Notes under the pieces: model-generated
What the model was told of the DNA's origin: nothing
Databases searched by the model: none
Seen by the model: the letters and a program-made list of their open reading frames with translations, nothing else
Shown: positions 39,734 through 54,184 of the stretch, one piece after another
Position numbering within the stretch: the stretch's first letter is position 1
How the letters are laid out: each line of letters starts with the position of its first letter
Assembly: GCA_963931925.1 (NCBI GenBank)
Contig: OZ007569.1
Span: 14,637,545-14,701,544 of the forward strand
DNA: 64,000 nucleotides
Reading direction: 5' to 3'
Source of the DNA: Onchidella celtica
Lineage: Eukaryota; Mollusca; Gastropoda; Systellommatophora; Onchidiidae
Position numbers and translations under genes: made by a program

Positions 39734-42220
39734 CAAGGACGCTGAGGAGACTGAAGAGAATGGTGTGGCAAGACATGGGTCTAGTCTGCTCACTCGATCT
39801 GTGACGTCTGCCAGGGGTGCTTAGAAAGTATGAATAACAACATAGGCTACTAGCGGTGTCAATATACCGACCATTTTGGCATTGGAGTAATAACGTATAT
39901 GAACGCACTGCCGGGAATCTGAATGATAAAAATAATCACTTCGATTTAGGAACTGAAATAATCGTACTTGAAATAATCCTTCTTGACGGGTGATTTTTGT
40001 TTACACATTGTTTCGTTGGCAGGCATGACAGTTGCGAACCATGGCGAAAAAAAAATTATTAATGTTTAGGATGACACGTGTGAAGACTATATCGAGGGAC
40101 TTGATGAGGATTGATGAGGATGATAACTATGGTGATGTCAGTAAAACTGCATGTTGAATGTGCTATATTTCATTTATGATAAAGACTGTGACAATCATAA
40201 GCGTTTTCAAACTCACGAAAGCCTATGTTTATTTTAGTTGACAGAATCTGACATTTTTGTCCCGTACACAGTCTTGAATGTGCAAATGACACTAGGGACA
40301 ATGACCATGTCCGAAACAGCAGTGGTACAATATCTCACCAATTATCTGGTTATAACTTAAAAAATAATATTATTATGGTGTTTATCCACGCAAGTCGTTT
40401 CTGCACTAATTATTTGATACGCGTCATACTGTGCTCGTTTTCCCTTGCAGCTGCGATTTTCCTTTGAAGCCACCCGCCTTTGTCTATGAATCACAACCAG
40501 TCGGGCACAACATGTACATGACAATGGAGACGGCGCTGGAAATAACTTACATTATATACAAGAAATGTAGCCCAAGTTCATTTAATTGACGTTCTAAATC
40601 CGGGCAGCAATAATTTTTATGCTTCAAACACAACAAATCACAATCTAACGAAGTGTTCTGTAACAGAAATCCCATAAATGGAAACTTCCACATACATGTA
40701 CTTTGAAATCTGTTTCAAGCAGGCGCATAACACTTTCGCCCATATGTTTACCAATAATATTGATAAATAGACAATGATGACTTTTGAACCGGGTTTTTAC
40801 ATTTATTTCCGACAAAAGTCCAAACACTGGCCTACATTTGTTACATCACTCAAAATAGGAATGACGTCAAGAATGTGTACTTTTGGAAGTGTGGTGTATG
40901 CAAAACTCGGTGGTTTTACCAAACAAACACGATGACGAAATGTTTTCATTCAAAATGCCCATAATTTCAGGGTCCACCTTTGATGTCAATTGTATCCTTC
41001 CGTATAAAGACAAATCGCAGGGTGAGATCATCTATATAAGGCAAATAAATCCAATTGTTGCTCCCTTTTTGACCCCGTCACTTTTACGATTGGAAGACTC
41101 GTGAACATCGATTCAAAATATGGATTTTGAAAGTCATGAGTGAAATTATTGTAGTTGTAGTGTTCAACTGGAGCGACTAGAAAATTATACCGGTTGCTGT
41201 TCCTTTAGTTAAATACAGAAAGAAATATTATTATCATGTAACCTCTTGCCACCGTGATCATAAGACTGTCTTCGTTTTACAGATAACTGCCAGCTACGGG
41301 TACTGTACGTTTTTGCCAGTCTATAGTCTAGACTAATAAAAGGGAAATTCTACGACGTCTCTGGCATTGCAGAACGATTTTCACATCTCTTCCGCAAGTA
41401 TATAAAATCTTTCAAGTTGCTTCACAGACGTCAAAATACCCTTGTAGCTATTGGCTCGTTCATTATGTTATCTGTGTGTAATCCGTGTTGCCATTGTGTG
41501 CTTTTCTGTCAATCTGTTTTCGCCCACTTCACCATCACCATCAATAAACCTGCTATTTATTTACTCTGAAATCTCTGTTGCGTTTAAGGGATGATAGATT
41601 CCATTGTTTACTTTCCCGTAGGCGGGCGATGCCATCAAACCTAACGGCTCATCATCCATGTAAACGGAAACAATCAAGCGTGAAAGACTGTCATCAAGTT
41701 AAACCACTACGAGACAAAAATCGATTCCCGTGAATATGACTAAGCTAATGTGCGTTGGTCGGAATAAACGTGATCATTTCCCATGGAATCCAAGGCAATG
41801 AATTATTTAAATGAATAATAAAAGATAAGAAATTTGATCATCACGTCTCTAGAGGTTCCAAGGAGGTAATGAAAAGCTAGTGAGAAATAAGCTATTTCAA
41901 ACGATAAATTATTTGGGACTTTGGGGAAACTCCGGAGCTGAGAAAGAAGTAAGAAGCAGAATGGGAGAGGAGAGAAAAAAAAACGCGGGGAAGAAAGGAA
42001 TTAAAAGTCAGGAGTGGCACAGAGAGGTCACCTGAGCTCATGGTAAACACTAGAAAACTAAGTTATCAACTTGATAGAAATGACGCAGGAACAATATGAA
42101 AAGTTCAGAGGAGGCGGATGGAGGAGAGAGCAAAGGAAAAGAAGTACAAGGAAGATGGTTAAAGAACAAACGAAACTGATGCTCATGTATCAGGAGTGAA
42201 ACAGAGCAAGCCTGGTGCAA
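39734..42220. other. non-coding stretch, nothing recognised
   Basis: AT-rich sequence without recognisable genes or long repeats. The longest open frame is 73 codons. Confidence 0.5.
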
Positions 42221-42372
42221 GGGCCAGTCTGGTGGTTCGCCGCCCGTAAATTTTGCGTCCCACTAGCACAATAGGCACTGCCAGCTTCATTCCGCTGAGT
42301 TGCGGTGTGGGCAATGCCTATAGTGTTAATGTGAAACAAAATTCATGAGCGGCGAGCCACCAGTCTGGCGCC
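42221..42372. mobile_element. 152-bp palindromic foldback MITE
   Basis: The left arm 42221-42282 pairs with the right arm 42309-42372 over about 62 bases at roughly 80%. Shared blocks include CTGGTGG(T/C)TCGCCGC, AATTTTG and ATAGGCA(C/T)TGCC. The loop is about 26 nt. The whole element is essentially two inverted arms, as in foldback or tourist-like MITEs. No target duplication is evident. Confidence 0.7.
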
Positions 42373-43779
42373 TACATCAGCCTTCGTCTGTTTCATCCCT
42401 AAACAATAAAGATAAAACTGGTAGATTATAATACGTTTCTCTGTTGCCCAGTATACACAATAACAATATAGACTGTTTAATGTCGAGAAACGTGGCGCTT
42501 GCTAAAATGTATTTACAGACGGTTCAAAAGTAGAAATTATATTTGATATGACTCAAATTTTGTGAACATTTTAAAAACGTCTATTTACAAAGAAAGAAAA
42601 AAAAAGATAAGTGAGGCAAGTAACCCAGGCAATTTTCTAAGATTTTCACAGATAGTGAACAATACAGTGCAATTATGTGTGTTGATGCTTTGGAAAATAT
42701 GGAAATACTTAACATTTGTTGAAAACACGGAGAAACTGATTCAGCGGAGGGTGTTCCATTATCAGAACAGCCGCGGGAAGAGCGAGCGGTTTTCAGAAAT
42801 CTATCTCTAAAAGAATCGAGATGAACGCTAATATGCGAAACAAAACTGATGCAATTTAGACAAACACAACTCAGCCTACAGTTATAGTTTTTTTTTAAAT
42901 CATGTACATGATCTTTATTCAATAAATCTACAGACGGAAACTTAATGGAATGGTAATTCTTCTAAAAAAAAGGATTTCCCATTAGAATATATTTACATAT
43001 TACAATTATAACAATCTTTGTGAACGCTTGATTATTGTATTTTCAGTTTCCACAGACTGAGAATGCCATTTTGTAACCATGATACATTTTTTTTCGTCCT
43101 TTTGATTTTTATCTTTAGGTTTATTTTCTGCTTCGTTTTGTACTTTTTATTGTTCTCGTTGTTGTTCGCCTCTTTACCAATCTGTTCTTATTATTATTTC
43201 ACGACGTCTTCCTCATCATGTAGACTAGGGTCTTTGTTATCATCCTCATCCTCTTCCTGACATTCTCTCTTTAAGTACTTTGCTTTCAATTGCCCTGCCT
43301 CCCCTTGTCGATCTCCGAGGACAAACCAAAAAGAAAAACAAAAGTCTTTTTCCATCTCGTTCTCACAGTGCTCAATTTGTTCATCCTTCTCAGGCTTTTA
43401 CTTTTCACCTCTTTATCTTTTCCTTATCCTCTGGTGTAGTTTTTCTTCTTTTCGTCTTCATTTCCAGCTTTACACCGCCTAATCTGTTCTGTGTGTCTTC
43501 CCGTCTTCCACGTGTGCCTTCAGCCTTGGGCTTACTTCGGACGACCCTGTCTATGGATTGCCTCTTTTTATTGGTTTAATAATTTCCTGCGCTCGCATTT
43601 TTTTGCTTTTTGTTTGTTCCTCTTTTTGTCGTTGAAGCCAGGTAGTTTTTATAGTTCGTTTCCAAAGATTTCGACGCTGGCCAAGGGTTCACTTTCCCTA
43701 TATAATTTTAGCTTGATTTTTTTTTGTGTGTGCACTGTAATTTGTCTTCTGCGCAGTTAGCTCCCGTTTGTGTGTTGCT
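42373..43779. other. non-coding stretch, partly pyrimidine-rich
   Basis: From about 43080 to 43740 the plus strand is rich in T and C, giving overlapping Phe/Leu/Ser frames of 65-99 codons that look like composition effects. No splice-flanked coding segment was recognised. Confidence 0.5.
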
Positions 43780-43885
43780 GTTGTGGTGGAGGTGGTGATG
43801 ATGGTGGTGGTGGTGCTGCTGCTGCTGCTGGTTGTGGTGGTGATGGTGGGGGCTGTGGTGGTGGTGTTGGTGGTGGTAGTCCTAC
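43780..43885. repeat. compound GGT/GCT/GAT array
   Basis: About 100 bp of GGT, GCT and GAT triplets. The Pro/Ala-rich frame on the minus strand is a repeat translation. Confidence 0.85.
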
Positions 43886-46800
43886 TGATGTTATTATACT
43901 CAGTTTAAACATCGATATCAGAACTATTGTTGTGATGAAGCGGTAACAGAAATAAGGGCTAAACAGCGGCAGTAGCAGTAATAGGCAAGGCACAGTGCTG
44001 GCAATGCTTGCATTTGTGATACTGAAAAAAAACAGTTACAAATGTAAAAATGTCGGTGTACTAATACAGATGTTCTTCACTGAAGTTGTAAATGTGGCTG
44101 TGGACGTATTCAGAGCGATTTCTCTTGTTATGTCGAGTTTGCAATGATGTAAGTACAACTTTGGCAATTGTCAGTTATTGAACCCACTGATAAATATCAG
44201 AAACTGCTGAAATAGCGGCTGAACTAACGATGTGATGCAGAACCCCCCCCCCCCCCCACGTAACAGTGAGTTCCTACTATAATAATAAAATTTTGTAAAA
44301 TTTGTTACAGTATTATTTTTTACACCGTAAACAGATATAACTCACACTGAAACAGTTTCACTACGTCAATTTCATCCACTGCCATTATTTAAAATATTGC
44401 TTTGTGACAGTGTCAAAATGATTGTTGTTCTAATTTCCATGTACGGTGAATTTCTCTTTTTTTTTTGTTGTTGTTGTTGTAAAAGTTGATTGTGACAACG
44501 CTACAGTTACAATAGGAGAGATGTTTTCCAAAAATTATTTCTTCTAAAAAGTAAACTAACCAACATCCTCATCCATCCCACAGTCACGTTTGCATAGGTG
44601 AACTTAAAGATAGCGACAACCACTTGCCATGGTAATAATGTCTACCACAAGTGATAATTGTATTTATGAATCTGAGAAGTTTATTGCCGCTTGTCAAAAC
44701 TGTGAGTGCTTCTTCGGTTCAACAAGTTCTTTTGAAAAATATACTGGCTGAGCGGACTCATCGTTTGTAAAAGTATACCTTTATAATCGTTCATAATGAC
44801 TGTATTTTGTTTTTTTTTAAGGCCTTAGTTTGTTCTGATTTTTCTTATATGAGATCGAGTACTCAAAGTTGACAAAATCGTTGATGAAATAATTAAATGG
44901 TAGGTAAAAAAAATAGTCAGTTGACCATTCAATACATAACGGTGTCTTCAATGAACTGCCTTTCTGTTTCTATAGATTTTTATATAATACACATATGTAC
45001 AACGCCAATGCCATAAGATATAGATGGTTTAACTAACTAAACACACCGATACTAAATAAATAGTATCGTGAAACTAGAAAACGACAAACAGATAGATAGG
45101 ACAGTGCATCTAAAGACACGTCATCTATTACATAAAAACACACGGTTTGGAGAAAGGGGTGGATGGACAGACGAGTAAACACACTGACAGATCAGACAAG
45201 CAAAGAGCTGTTCATGCAAGTAACCAGCGAAATAGATGGGCACACAGGGCGGACGGGCACATAGACAGTCATAGAGGGAGAGAAGAGGGAAGACTTTAGC
45301 TATGCATATCGAACAGAAGAAGAGACTGAAACGAAATAAAAAACTTTTGCGAGAATTTTGGTGATTTCAGGCAATAATCCCAAACAAAAACCACAAATAA
45401 ATAATACTAAAACAACGAGAAAATCCCAAACACATTTAACTATCATGCAAGGATAACTACTATGCAGAGACAACTGTCGTGCACAGATAACTACCAGCTA
45501 GCTAAATGGCGTCCATTTCATTAAACTGAGCGATAACGCCAAAAAGCCACGTTAAAAAAAAAAAGACAAAACATAAACGATCATTCAGAGCAAGAACTTA
45601 TTACAATCTGGAGACAGATGACGTGCAAAAACAGATCGTTGAGCCTTACCTGTCACTGGCATGGCGATAAATCGTTTGCCAACAGGGATGAAATACGAGA
45701 ATCCTGCAGTTTATTCCACAAAACAATGACTATTTACACTGGTTAGGCCTGCTGATCCATCATGGAAACATTACAATGAAGCACCCTGCGACAGGGGAAA
45801 TGACCCTCAGAATGAAATAGATGCCTTTCTATATCAGGAACTAATGCCAGATATGAGAAAATTATTAAATCCTGTGTGAAAGAAAGCACATAAAAGTCAG
45901 TGAGTGCTGGTGAATTATTAACAAATGAAATTAATAAAACTGTGAATTGAGAAGAGCCACGATGTCAGTGTATTTAAAGGCTATTGGTATTGTCTTTTCA
46001 GAGCTTATCGCACCTTATATTGGGGCTAGTTTTTGTTGTTGTTGTTGTTGTTTTCCTACATTATTACTAGATTGTATCAGTGTTGTTGCAGATTTTCCTA
46101 TTGCACTCAGGATATTTAGGCATTGTTATTAAAGCCATCGTCCTATAATTATGTTAATCATTATCATTTACAAGTATGTTATTGCCAACTTTTTCTTTCC
46201 CCTATCCAGATTCATCTTTATCTTTTTCCAGTGCACACAGAACTTGTTCTTTCATTAACCATTCAGTTTACTTCCTAATCCAAAATTTCGGAGAACAATC
46301 TCTGGCCTGGAAAATGAATTAATACTTTTAAACTATGTTTCTGGTAATTACATGAAATTTCGAAGATTACACGATTTATTTTCTGTTCAAAATGAGCATT
46401 TGTTTGTTTTCTATCCATTTGTTGTCAAATTGTATGGAACTGGCCTGTGAATAATCTCACCACGATTTATTTTTTCTTGTCGAATTATGATAAATGTCTA
46501 TGAATTTTGTTCCGTTCGAAAACTCTTAGAAGTCCTATGAAATGAAAATATCACTGGAAATCTATCAGAAAGTTTCCAAATGAATTTTAAATACCAATGG
46601 GTTACATGTAAGTAGTCTCAAACTAATAGGTGCACGGAAATTTAAACGCACTCTAATTTATATAATCAGTGATAAGTTTATCCAGCTCATAATGACGTTT
46701 CTTCCTTGCTAATTTATCTTGTCCGTAAATTCTCCGAGGAACAACGAAGAGCTATCTACACAATAGCGTCACTGACTGTGAAGGTAGGATAGCACTTAGA

Positions 46801-49800
46801 GACTGGTCTGCCGGTGGAGAGAGAGTAGCCACCGTGTTGCGACAATGCCAGAGTGACAGCTCGCGATGCCAGCGCCTCGAGTCTTCATTATTGATTTCAT
46901 GCGACAAAGTGAGTTGCCAGTTGGCTCTTTGCGCAGCCAATTTCCTTCTAATTTTCTTGTTGATGTAGTGGTGATGGAGAAAGACGGAAGAGGCAAAGAG
47001 GTGGTCGTGGTGGGGTAGTGATGGTGGGTGGGGATGCTGGTGGTGGTGGTCACGCTGATGGATGAGGAGGTTTAGTTGATAATGATACCACTGTTTGTAT
47101 CTAAGCTATGTTCATCTGCAAAATAATGATATCTTTTTAATAACACCACGAAGAAAGAAAATGAAAATTGCGGGAATGCAGGGGTATCCTTCTGTTATTT
47201 ATTTTCTCTTCCTCACTGACCTGGACTGCCATTACAATAGCTTATTCACCAATGAGTTCCTTAACTTTTTTGTTTCAGATTTAATGTTTGTCTTCAGGCT
47301 AGCTTGCTACTTGATTTATTTTTTTAAAAAAAACATAATTGGCACAGAATTGTGTGTAGTTGACCTGTCAGCAGGCAGAAACAAGGGCCGTCACGAGGAT
47401 GATAAATGACATAGTCTCACGACAGCTCTGTGTATTATGATAACGTATGGGTCAGGGTAACTCAGGTCGAAAGATGTGCATGCTTTAGTGGGGGGGAAAA
47501 AATCAGATTTTCACGGTTGTTTTATTCTTTTTTTTTTTTAAAATTCGGAGTGAACGTAAAAGCACTCTTCGTAGTGCATGTATATGCAGGTATAGATGAT
47601 ATGCCCTGTTTACTGAGACAGAAAATTTGTCATGAATTGATGGAGAAGAAATCTTCAGTCATTAAAGAAAGAGACTCAGCTTTTTGCCATTTCATGAAGT
47701 TATTCTATGTAGTTAAGATTTATTACCGTTGCATGCTGTTTTGGTAGAATGTAAGTATCTCAGACTTAACGACATGAAACTGGTAAGAGTACCAGTAAGC
47801 CTATTGACTGATAATTATTGCCTTAGGCAATGAGAGAGAAGAAAAAACAGACTGGCAGACAGACAGGCAGATCAGCAGACAGACAGACAGAAACACACAC
47901 ACACATGCACAAGTTAGAGACGGAAATGTGTGGACTGCAGAAGTGCTGATGAGAGTTACAATTAGGTTAAACTATAAATACCCGAGACATTTACATAACT
48001 ATTACATATTATACATTTTTAATGTTCTGGCTGCTACACATTTTTTTTATAATGTTATCTTCAGCACAGGCAAAAGCACGTGAATGGATGTGTACTGCTT
48101 TCAATCTTCCTGCAATGATATGGACTTTCAGTTCGTAGCTGTGCTACTTATGGAACCACCACTTGTCTGAAAATTTCGTTACAGTGGCAATAAATGGTTG
48201 CTAGTCCAAAAGTAATTGTTTTCTGCGGTTCTAGACTTGTCACATTCATTTTTTATGAGTTAATATGAAAAGTTTATGGTGTCCTGTCATATTTGCGTCA
48301 TCAGCCATGTGAAAGATTTGATATGCAGGTGGGCAAAAATTGGAACCTGATTTGGCAGTGTCGATTTGTTTGTTTGTGTGTGAGAGAGAGAGAGAGCATG
48401 TGTGTGTGTGTCTGTGTGTGTTTATGCGTGTGTGTTTCATGTTTACCATTGTTCTTTTTATTCTCTGACATTGTATTGTTGTGTAAGGTCAATAGCTAGG
48501 CTACTCCTATCGGTATAGGCGCTGATGCCAGGCGTGACGATTTTGTCGACGTTTTAATCATAGTATTGTTTACAACAGAATTCCTTTACATGATTTGCAT
48601 TTTGATGATGTTAATTTTGCTGAACACGTTTTGTCAAATAACCCAATTTTCCCAAGAATACTTAAGTTTCCAATTTCCATTGTCTTTATCCATCAACTTT
48701 CCCAGCTGTAATGCCTGAGGTTCTGGTGAAGAACTCCTATTGTGTTAATTTAAAATTATGGCATCGGATTGATTTCAGAGAGAATCTAAGTGATTGAATT
48801 AACGTGTTGCCTTGTGGATGATTGATTAAGCCAATCGGCCCATTGATGTCTAAACGAGAGCTGTTCTATCAGCATACTCCATCATCGGCCTCTCCATCTT
48901 TCCTGTTCTCTGACCACACCTTTCACTCTTCACTCTATTCAGGCTGAGTGATGGCATAATCGTGCTGCATAACTCAGCGATTGTAGTGGTGTTAGTGGTG
49001 GTAGTGATGTGTGTGGGTGGAACGTTGGAAAGGGGAGGTCGTCATTCAGCTGTAAATATCTCAGATTGACCTCCAGATTTAGCATAGTCGAACTGGGACA
49101 CCGAGAGTAGAGAAGATGAAGAGGGGGAAACTGTATAATTCTCATATTTTTGTACCTTCGGTGTTGCCCTAGCCAGAAATAAATTTCTATTAGTTCAGAA
49201 GTTGCATCCTTTTTCGTAGTGCGTAACAATTCAATGAACAATAATATGTTCTGCTGTTGTTGTTGTTGTTGTTACTAAGGTTATTGGCTTGTGAATTAAA
49301 AAACTCTTTTCTATTTCATTTCTTTTTTCCGAGCGCCTGATCTAGTTGTTATAGACCAGATACTATTACTCGATTGTAAGCACGATTTAAAAAAAAAAAA
49401 AAAGACGTTTAACAAACACTTTCAATCTAACAATGACTATATGAAACACTTTCTTCAATCTCTATTTCTCAATGAACCCACAGAAGCTGGTTATCGGCTG
49501 ATAGTGATTGAACTCACTTCAACTTAAAAGCCACAAATAGAATGCTCTTTATTTAAAGCTGGAAGATGCATTGTTGTTCGTGTCATTTTGGGCAACTGGG
49601 GGGGAAAAAAAGCCCATCTTCTCAAAACCTGATAAGGACGATTCCTGTAATATCATCTCTCTGCATCTGAATACTTTGTCACACCCCAAAAGGGGTGTCA
49701 ATGTTTCCTGGAGCGGAGGACGCTGTGGAATTGGTGTCAGGTCTGGAAAATCTCCACATACCAGATCTGTGATGCAAAAAATTCTTACTATAGCATGAAT

Positions 49801-50479
49801 GTTGTTTTTGTTTTGTTGTTGTTTTTTTAGGTCACACCTATTTTCTAGACCCACAGAACTGAAAGGGTTCTGCGTAACATCTATGGCACAAGAGATGGCT
49901 TGATTTGATTGTCATATGTTTGGTGTTGATGATTACTATCAATTAGCTGAGCACTAATGAACTCTTCTCAGATCTTCGAATAAACGTCTGTCCATCGCCA
50001 TCTTACTATAATGAGGCTAGAGGGCGACCATGTTTGCACCTAGAATTTGATGAGTAGGCCTACGTGATAAAAAATTATGAAACTTTTGTATACTGCCCTA
50101 ATTTTTTACGATAAATGACATGGTGGATATACCTATTTTGGACAAATTCAATCTTTAGTATTTATTTGTTCAAGATTTTTTTTTTAACCGCATAAAAAGA
50201 GACACATGAGTAAAGTTGAGTAAAGTGGAAAAGTATAATGCGAAATTTCGTTCCTGGCCTCTCTTTAAACATTGCTGGCCAAAAATCAAATTTATTACAT
50301 CTGAGTATTCTATGAGGAAATGTGGTGCCACAACAAGTTCAATTCGTCTTTTCATCGAATCCAAGTGACATCGTTAATTTGACCTAAATCTAGATATACA
50401 GCCTGGGAATCTGTAAGATGTGTCTTTGCTCGGGTCGGCTAGTGAACTTAAAGGAAAAACGTTACACAAGAGCCACCAG
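43886..50479. other. long non-coding stretch with small microsatellites
   Basis: A C15 run lies at 44243-44257, short GTT runs at about 44467, 46031 and 49254, an ACAG/AC run at about 47860-47905, and a GA/GT run at about 48381-48420. TAGGCCTA lies at 50055-50062. No gene recognised. Confidence 0.5.
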
Positions 50480-50545
50480 ATGCAACGTCTAAGCAGTGCT
50501 CCCACTGCAAGGCGACAGAGTGGCGGGTTCGGCCCTTGCACTGGT
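50480..50545 (+). repeat. tRNA-derived SINE-like head
   Basis: GTCTAAGCAGTGCTCCCACT (from 50486) followed by GGCGGGTTCGGCCC (from about 50522) resembles the A-box and B-box of an RNA polymerase III promoter; the GGGTTCGGCCC block is a good B-box. A CTTTTT block follows. No copy for comparison and no target duplication were found. Confidence 0.35.
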
Positions 50546-52535
50546 TACTTGTCTTTCTTCCCTTTTTCAAAATCTTTGTTTAATTTTTTTTTTTCATTGC
50601 AAGCACCCACAGAGCATAAACTTCCAAGAACGCCTTGCTCTTATCATGAATTAATTTACCTAATGCTCTGGTTCCTCCAAGCTTCTACTTACCACGTGCT
50701 TTCACTGGCTGTGGCATCCACATTTCAATTAATGATGATTAAAACAAGTGGATTATAAACATTAAAAATTTTCATGGTGCATTTTCTGCCTTTTGCTACT
50801 GAGAAACAATAATCTCATCAAAACAAACGTTTTATTGCTCAGTCATGAAATTAATCAACAGATAATATTGCTTTGTGACGTGGCCAAAACGGGATGTAAA
50901 TAAAAAATGTGTGCATCTTGTAACACCCATTCTGTTTTGTCTCTATAAATGCTATTGTAAAAGATAATGTTTATCCCATCAGAACTTCAGCATTCATGTT
51001 GTTTTTGTGGCTTTTAACGCACCATTGATCATGGTGGATTCATTTTCCATTCTCTTTTTTATTCGATCTTGAAAAATCAATTCCCTTCATCAAAAGTGTC
51101 CCTTCCGCCTAAAGGCGAAATCAGTAAAGGGCAATCTTGTATAAATCGCTGTATTAATAAAAACATAACTTACGACTCTGCACCTTTTCACGCCTGTCTC
51201 AAGCCCTCCATTAATTGCATTGGCAATTGGACAACTTTCAAGTTACACACTCCTTATTGATCATTATCTATAGGATGCCGACCATTTAGATTCATCCAAT
51301 CATGAAAATTACCAATAATTGTCAATTTTATTTCAATCTTTACCTCCGTTTTACGACATTCTTTGCCCTTCGACTAAATATCGGCAGAGGTATTCATATC
51401 AGTACATATCTAATTTGTTCAGACGGAAACTGGCTGCTGAATCCTGTCGAAAGTATAAAGGACGATTTACACGTTGTAGCGGAACAACTGGGTTTGTCCC
51501 CAACCAACGCCCCTCCAGTGGGTTTTCCCCATGAGTCCATCCTCCTAGTTTGTATGGTATTTTAAGAAAAAAAAAGGAGCAGCTTTCATTAGTAAATTAA
51601 AACCTGAAAGATAAAGCAGGCTTGAGAGATAAATCAACCTTATGTTCATCCCTGGTTTGATCTCCATGGTACAGCCACTGAGAAGTATCAGAAAGGGGAG
51701 AAATAGTCGAGATTTTCGATTAAACTGAACAAATCAGTGGAAATTTCTGTCAGTCACGTTTGTTTCGTACAGTTGAAGCGAAAGTTTCCGCTCCACACTT
51801 CCATGAATGATTCCTGGGTGGTATTTAAGTTTAATCTTTTTTCTTTTCATCCAGCGAAAGCTGGAATGCAAGCCCCTTTTTCACTCATGTCAATCTTTTT
51901 GCGTCCCACGCCCCACTTCAGTTTTCCCCCAAACCATGTGCCCCAGAATGATCGAACAAAATGTACAGGATGACAGTTTATGTATCCTAACGCACTATTC
52001 TGAAGTCCAATGCCCCCACCAAAATACTGCCATGCCCCCCCCCCCCCTTTCCACCTGCTCCTCGCCCTTTGAGAAACAGTGATGTTGACATTTATAGCAG
52101 CGCCCGCATCAAGACGTAACAGTTTTCCCCTTAAACAATTTTAAAAGTACTCTTCAAATGACGGGTATTCTGAGTTCGGTTTTTTTTTTTTTTTCGAGGG
52201 TTGGTTGGAGGGAGGTGGTTTGTTTTGTTTCACTTTCGGCCTAAAGTTTGCTGCTTGTATTTAATAACATGATGTTTGCGTGTTGTCATGCTATTCTTTA
52301 TTAACCTGACGGGGAGAAAAGATTTATTTTACCCTTCAAAAACAATTTCGTCGATATTTTATGATAAGGGTATCAGCGAAATGACAGAAGCTTCTCGATC
52401 GATATTAAAGCATTAGGATAGAGGGAGAGATTGGCAGCCTCGCAAAGAAAATAGCTGCTGTCGTGAGCAGTGTATTGCAATTCGTACATTCCAAATGTTT
52501 GCGTTATTTTGACTAATGTCCTAGTTGTTCTAAAC
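50546..52535. other. non-coding stretch, nothing recognised
   Basis: AT-rich with a C run at about 52027 and a T run at 52182. Open frames of up to 112 codons carry no recognisable motif. Confidence 0.5.
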
Positions 52536-52550
52536 TGTTGTTGTTGTTGT

Positions 52551-52585
<35 letters not shown>

Positions 52586-52762
52586 TTGTTATTGCTGCTG
52601 TTGTTGCTGTTTTTATTTGCTGTCGTTGTTGTTGTTGTTGTTGGTGGTGGTGGTTTTGGCGGTGGTGGTGGTGATGTGGTGGTGGTGATGGTGGTGATGG
52701 TGGTGATGGTGGTAGTAATGGTTGTGGTGATAGAGGTGATGGTGGTAGTGGTGGTGGTGTAA
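52536..52762. repeat. compound GTT/TTC/GGT array
   Basis: About 225 bp that passes from GTT to TTC to GTT to GGT/GAT triplets. The Val/Gly and Phe/Leu frames on the plus strand and the Thr-rich frame on the minus strand are repeat translations. Confidence 0.9.
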
Positions 52763-54120
52763 ATGGACTTTTTTTTCTTGCTTAGAGCCTTATTTTGATT
52801 GATAGCGCCCACTGCTTTTACGGTATTTAGTTGTTTTTCAAATTATTTTTGTTGCAGGCTTTCCAGTATGATCATGACAAACTATGAACAAGACAAAAGT
52901 AGTGGAGGAGGTGTGCACAGCGTCTTTTTCCTGACACCCTCTCTTGTTTCCTCCTCGGTGTACCACCCCACCCCCCACCCCACCCTCGTGTGAATGAACC
53001 GTGTAATGCAACAGTCCGCCTTTTTTTGCATTTTAGCAATCTTTGAGAGCTAAAAAGAGCCCACCCCCACCCCTTTTTCCCCTCCAAAAAAAGTGGGGGG
53101 GAGGGGGGAAGAGAAATCAGGTACCAATTCTTCTGAAGCTAGCTAGCTTTATTATATTATATACTGTCATGAGGCACCAAAAAAAATTCTTCGAGGCGAG
53201 GAGCATCAAAATCTGCAGGAATTTCAGCGTAAATGTCGAGCGGCAAAGAAGAATGCCTGAGGGCTGCGCATAAATACCTTTGACTGTTTGTTTTTTTGTT
53301 TTTGTAGCATACGCAGTACTCCATCGACATGATCGAACGTGAGTGTTCGAATACAATCTTCGATACACATTCCAGGCTACCATGCTATTTAATTCTTTAT
53401 ACATATCTAATGGTCGTGCAATTTCTTCCCTGAATGCAAGTACAATATATTTCCAGACATCACCAATTTCCTGTGATCGATTCTGTCCTACATTGTACTG
53501 CTCTCGATACCCGTGTCACCGACAGTGGCATGACGAGGTGTGAATAGAAATATGATACGGAGAAGAGAGGTTATGAAGGGTGGTGGTGGGTGGGACTGAC
53601 ACTGACATCAGGCTAAAAGGATGGAGGGTGCTGGCATTCGGATGAGGACAAAGGAATGTGGAAAAGCATTAGATGGACGGACATAATGATTATTTCAGCG
53701 GAACCTGAGCTCTCTTCAAGACTTGGTGGTAGTCCAGGGAAGATTATGCTCACAGCACCAGACCTCCGGGGCTGAGGAGTGGCCGCGCGTGTGAGTGAGC
53801 TTGTGGGTGGACACTTGCGGGTGTGAATGAATGTTTGAGAACGTGTGCGGATGTGACATTAATTTTGTTGTGTGTGGATGTAATGGAAACTCTGCTGTCG
53901 TTGTTATTATTTGTTGTTGTGATCTTAGTAAGACTTTATTTTAATGGGTTTTTTCTTCAGATTTTTACTTTTTGTGCTATGGACAATGTCTAGCTTTAAA
54001 TTATTTTTTTCCCTGTTGAGCTGCTGTTGTTGTTCTTGTTTATTAAATTAGATTGGTTAGCGCAATATATTTCTTCAAGAAATTGCTTTCTGAAAATTAA
54101 GCCCATGCAGGTATTAAGAT
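52763..54120. other. non-coding stretch, nothing recognised
   Basis: Contains C-rich and G-rich homopolymer patches near 52965 and 53090. No gene or mobile element recognised. Confidence 0.5.
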
Positions 54121-54184
54121 AGGCTTGGGGATGGGATTTCGACACTTGATTAGATGAGAGCAATAAATTTTACAATTGAGACAA
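54121..54184 (+). repeat. 64-bp direct repeat, left copy
   Basis: Begins AGGCTTGGGGATGGGATTTC and matches 56820-56883 at 63 of 64 positions (T/G at 54171/56870). The two copies are in the same orientation 2.7 kb apart and flank the LINE fragment. Confidence 0.95.
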
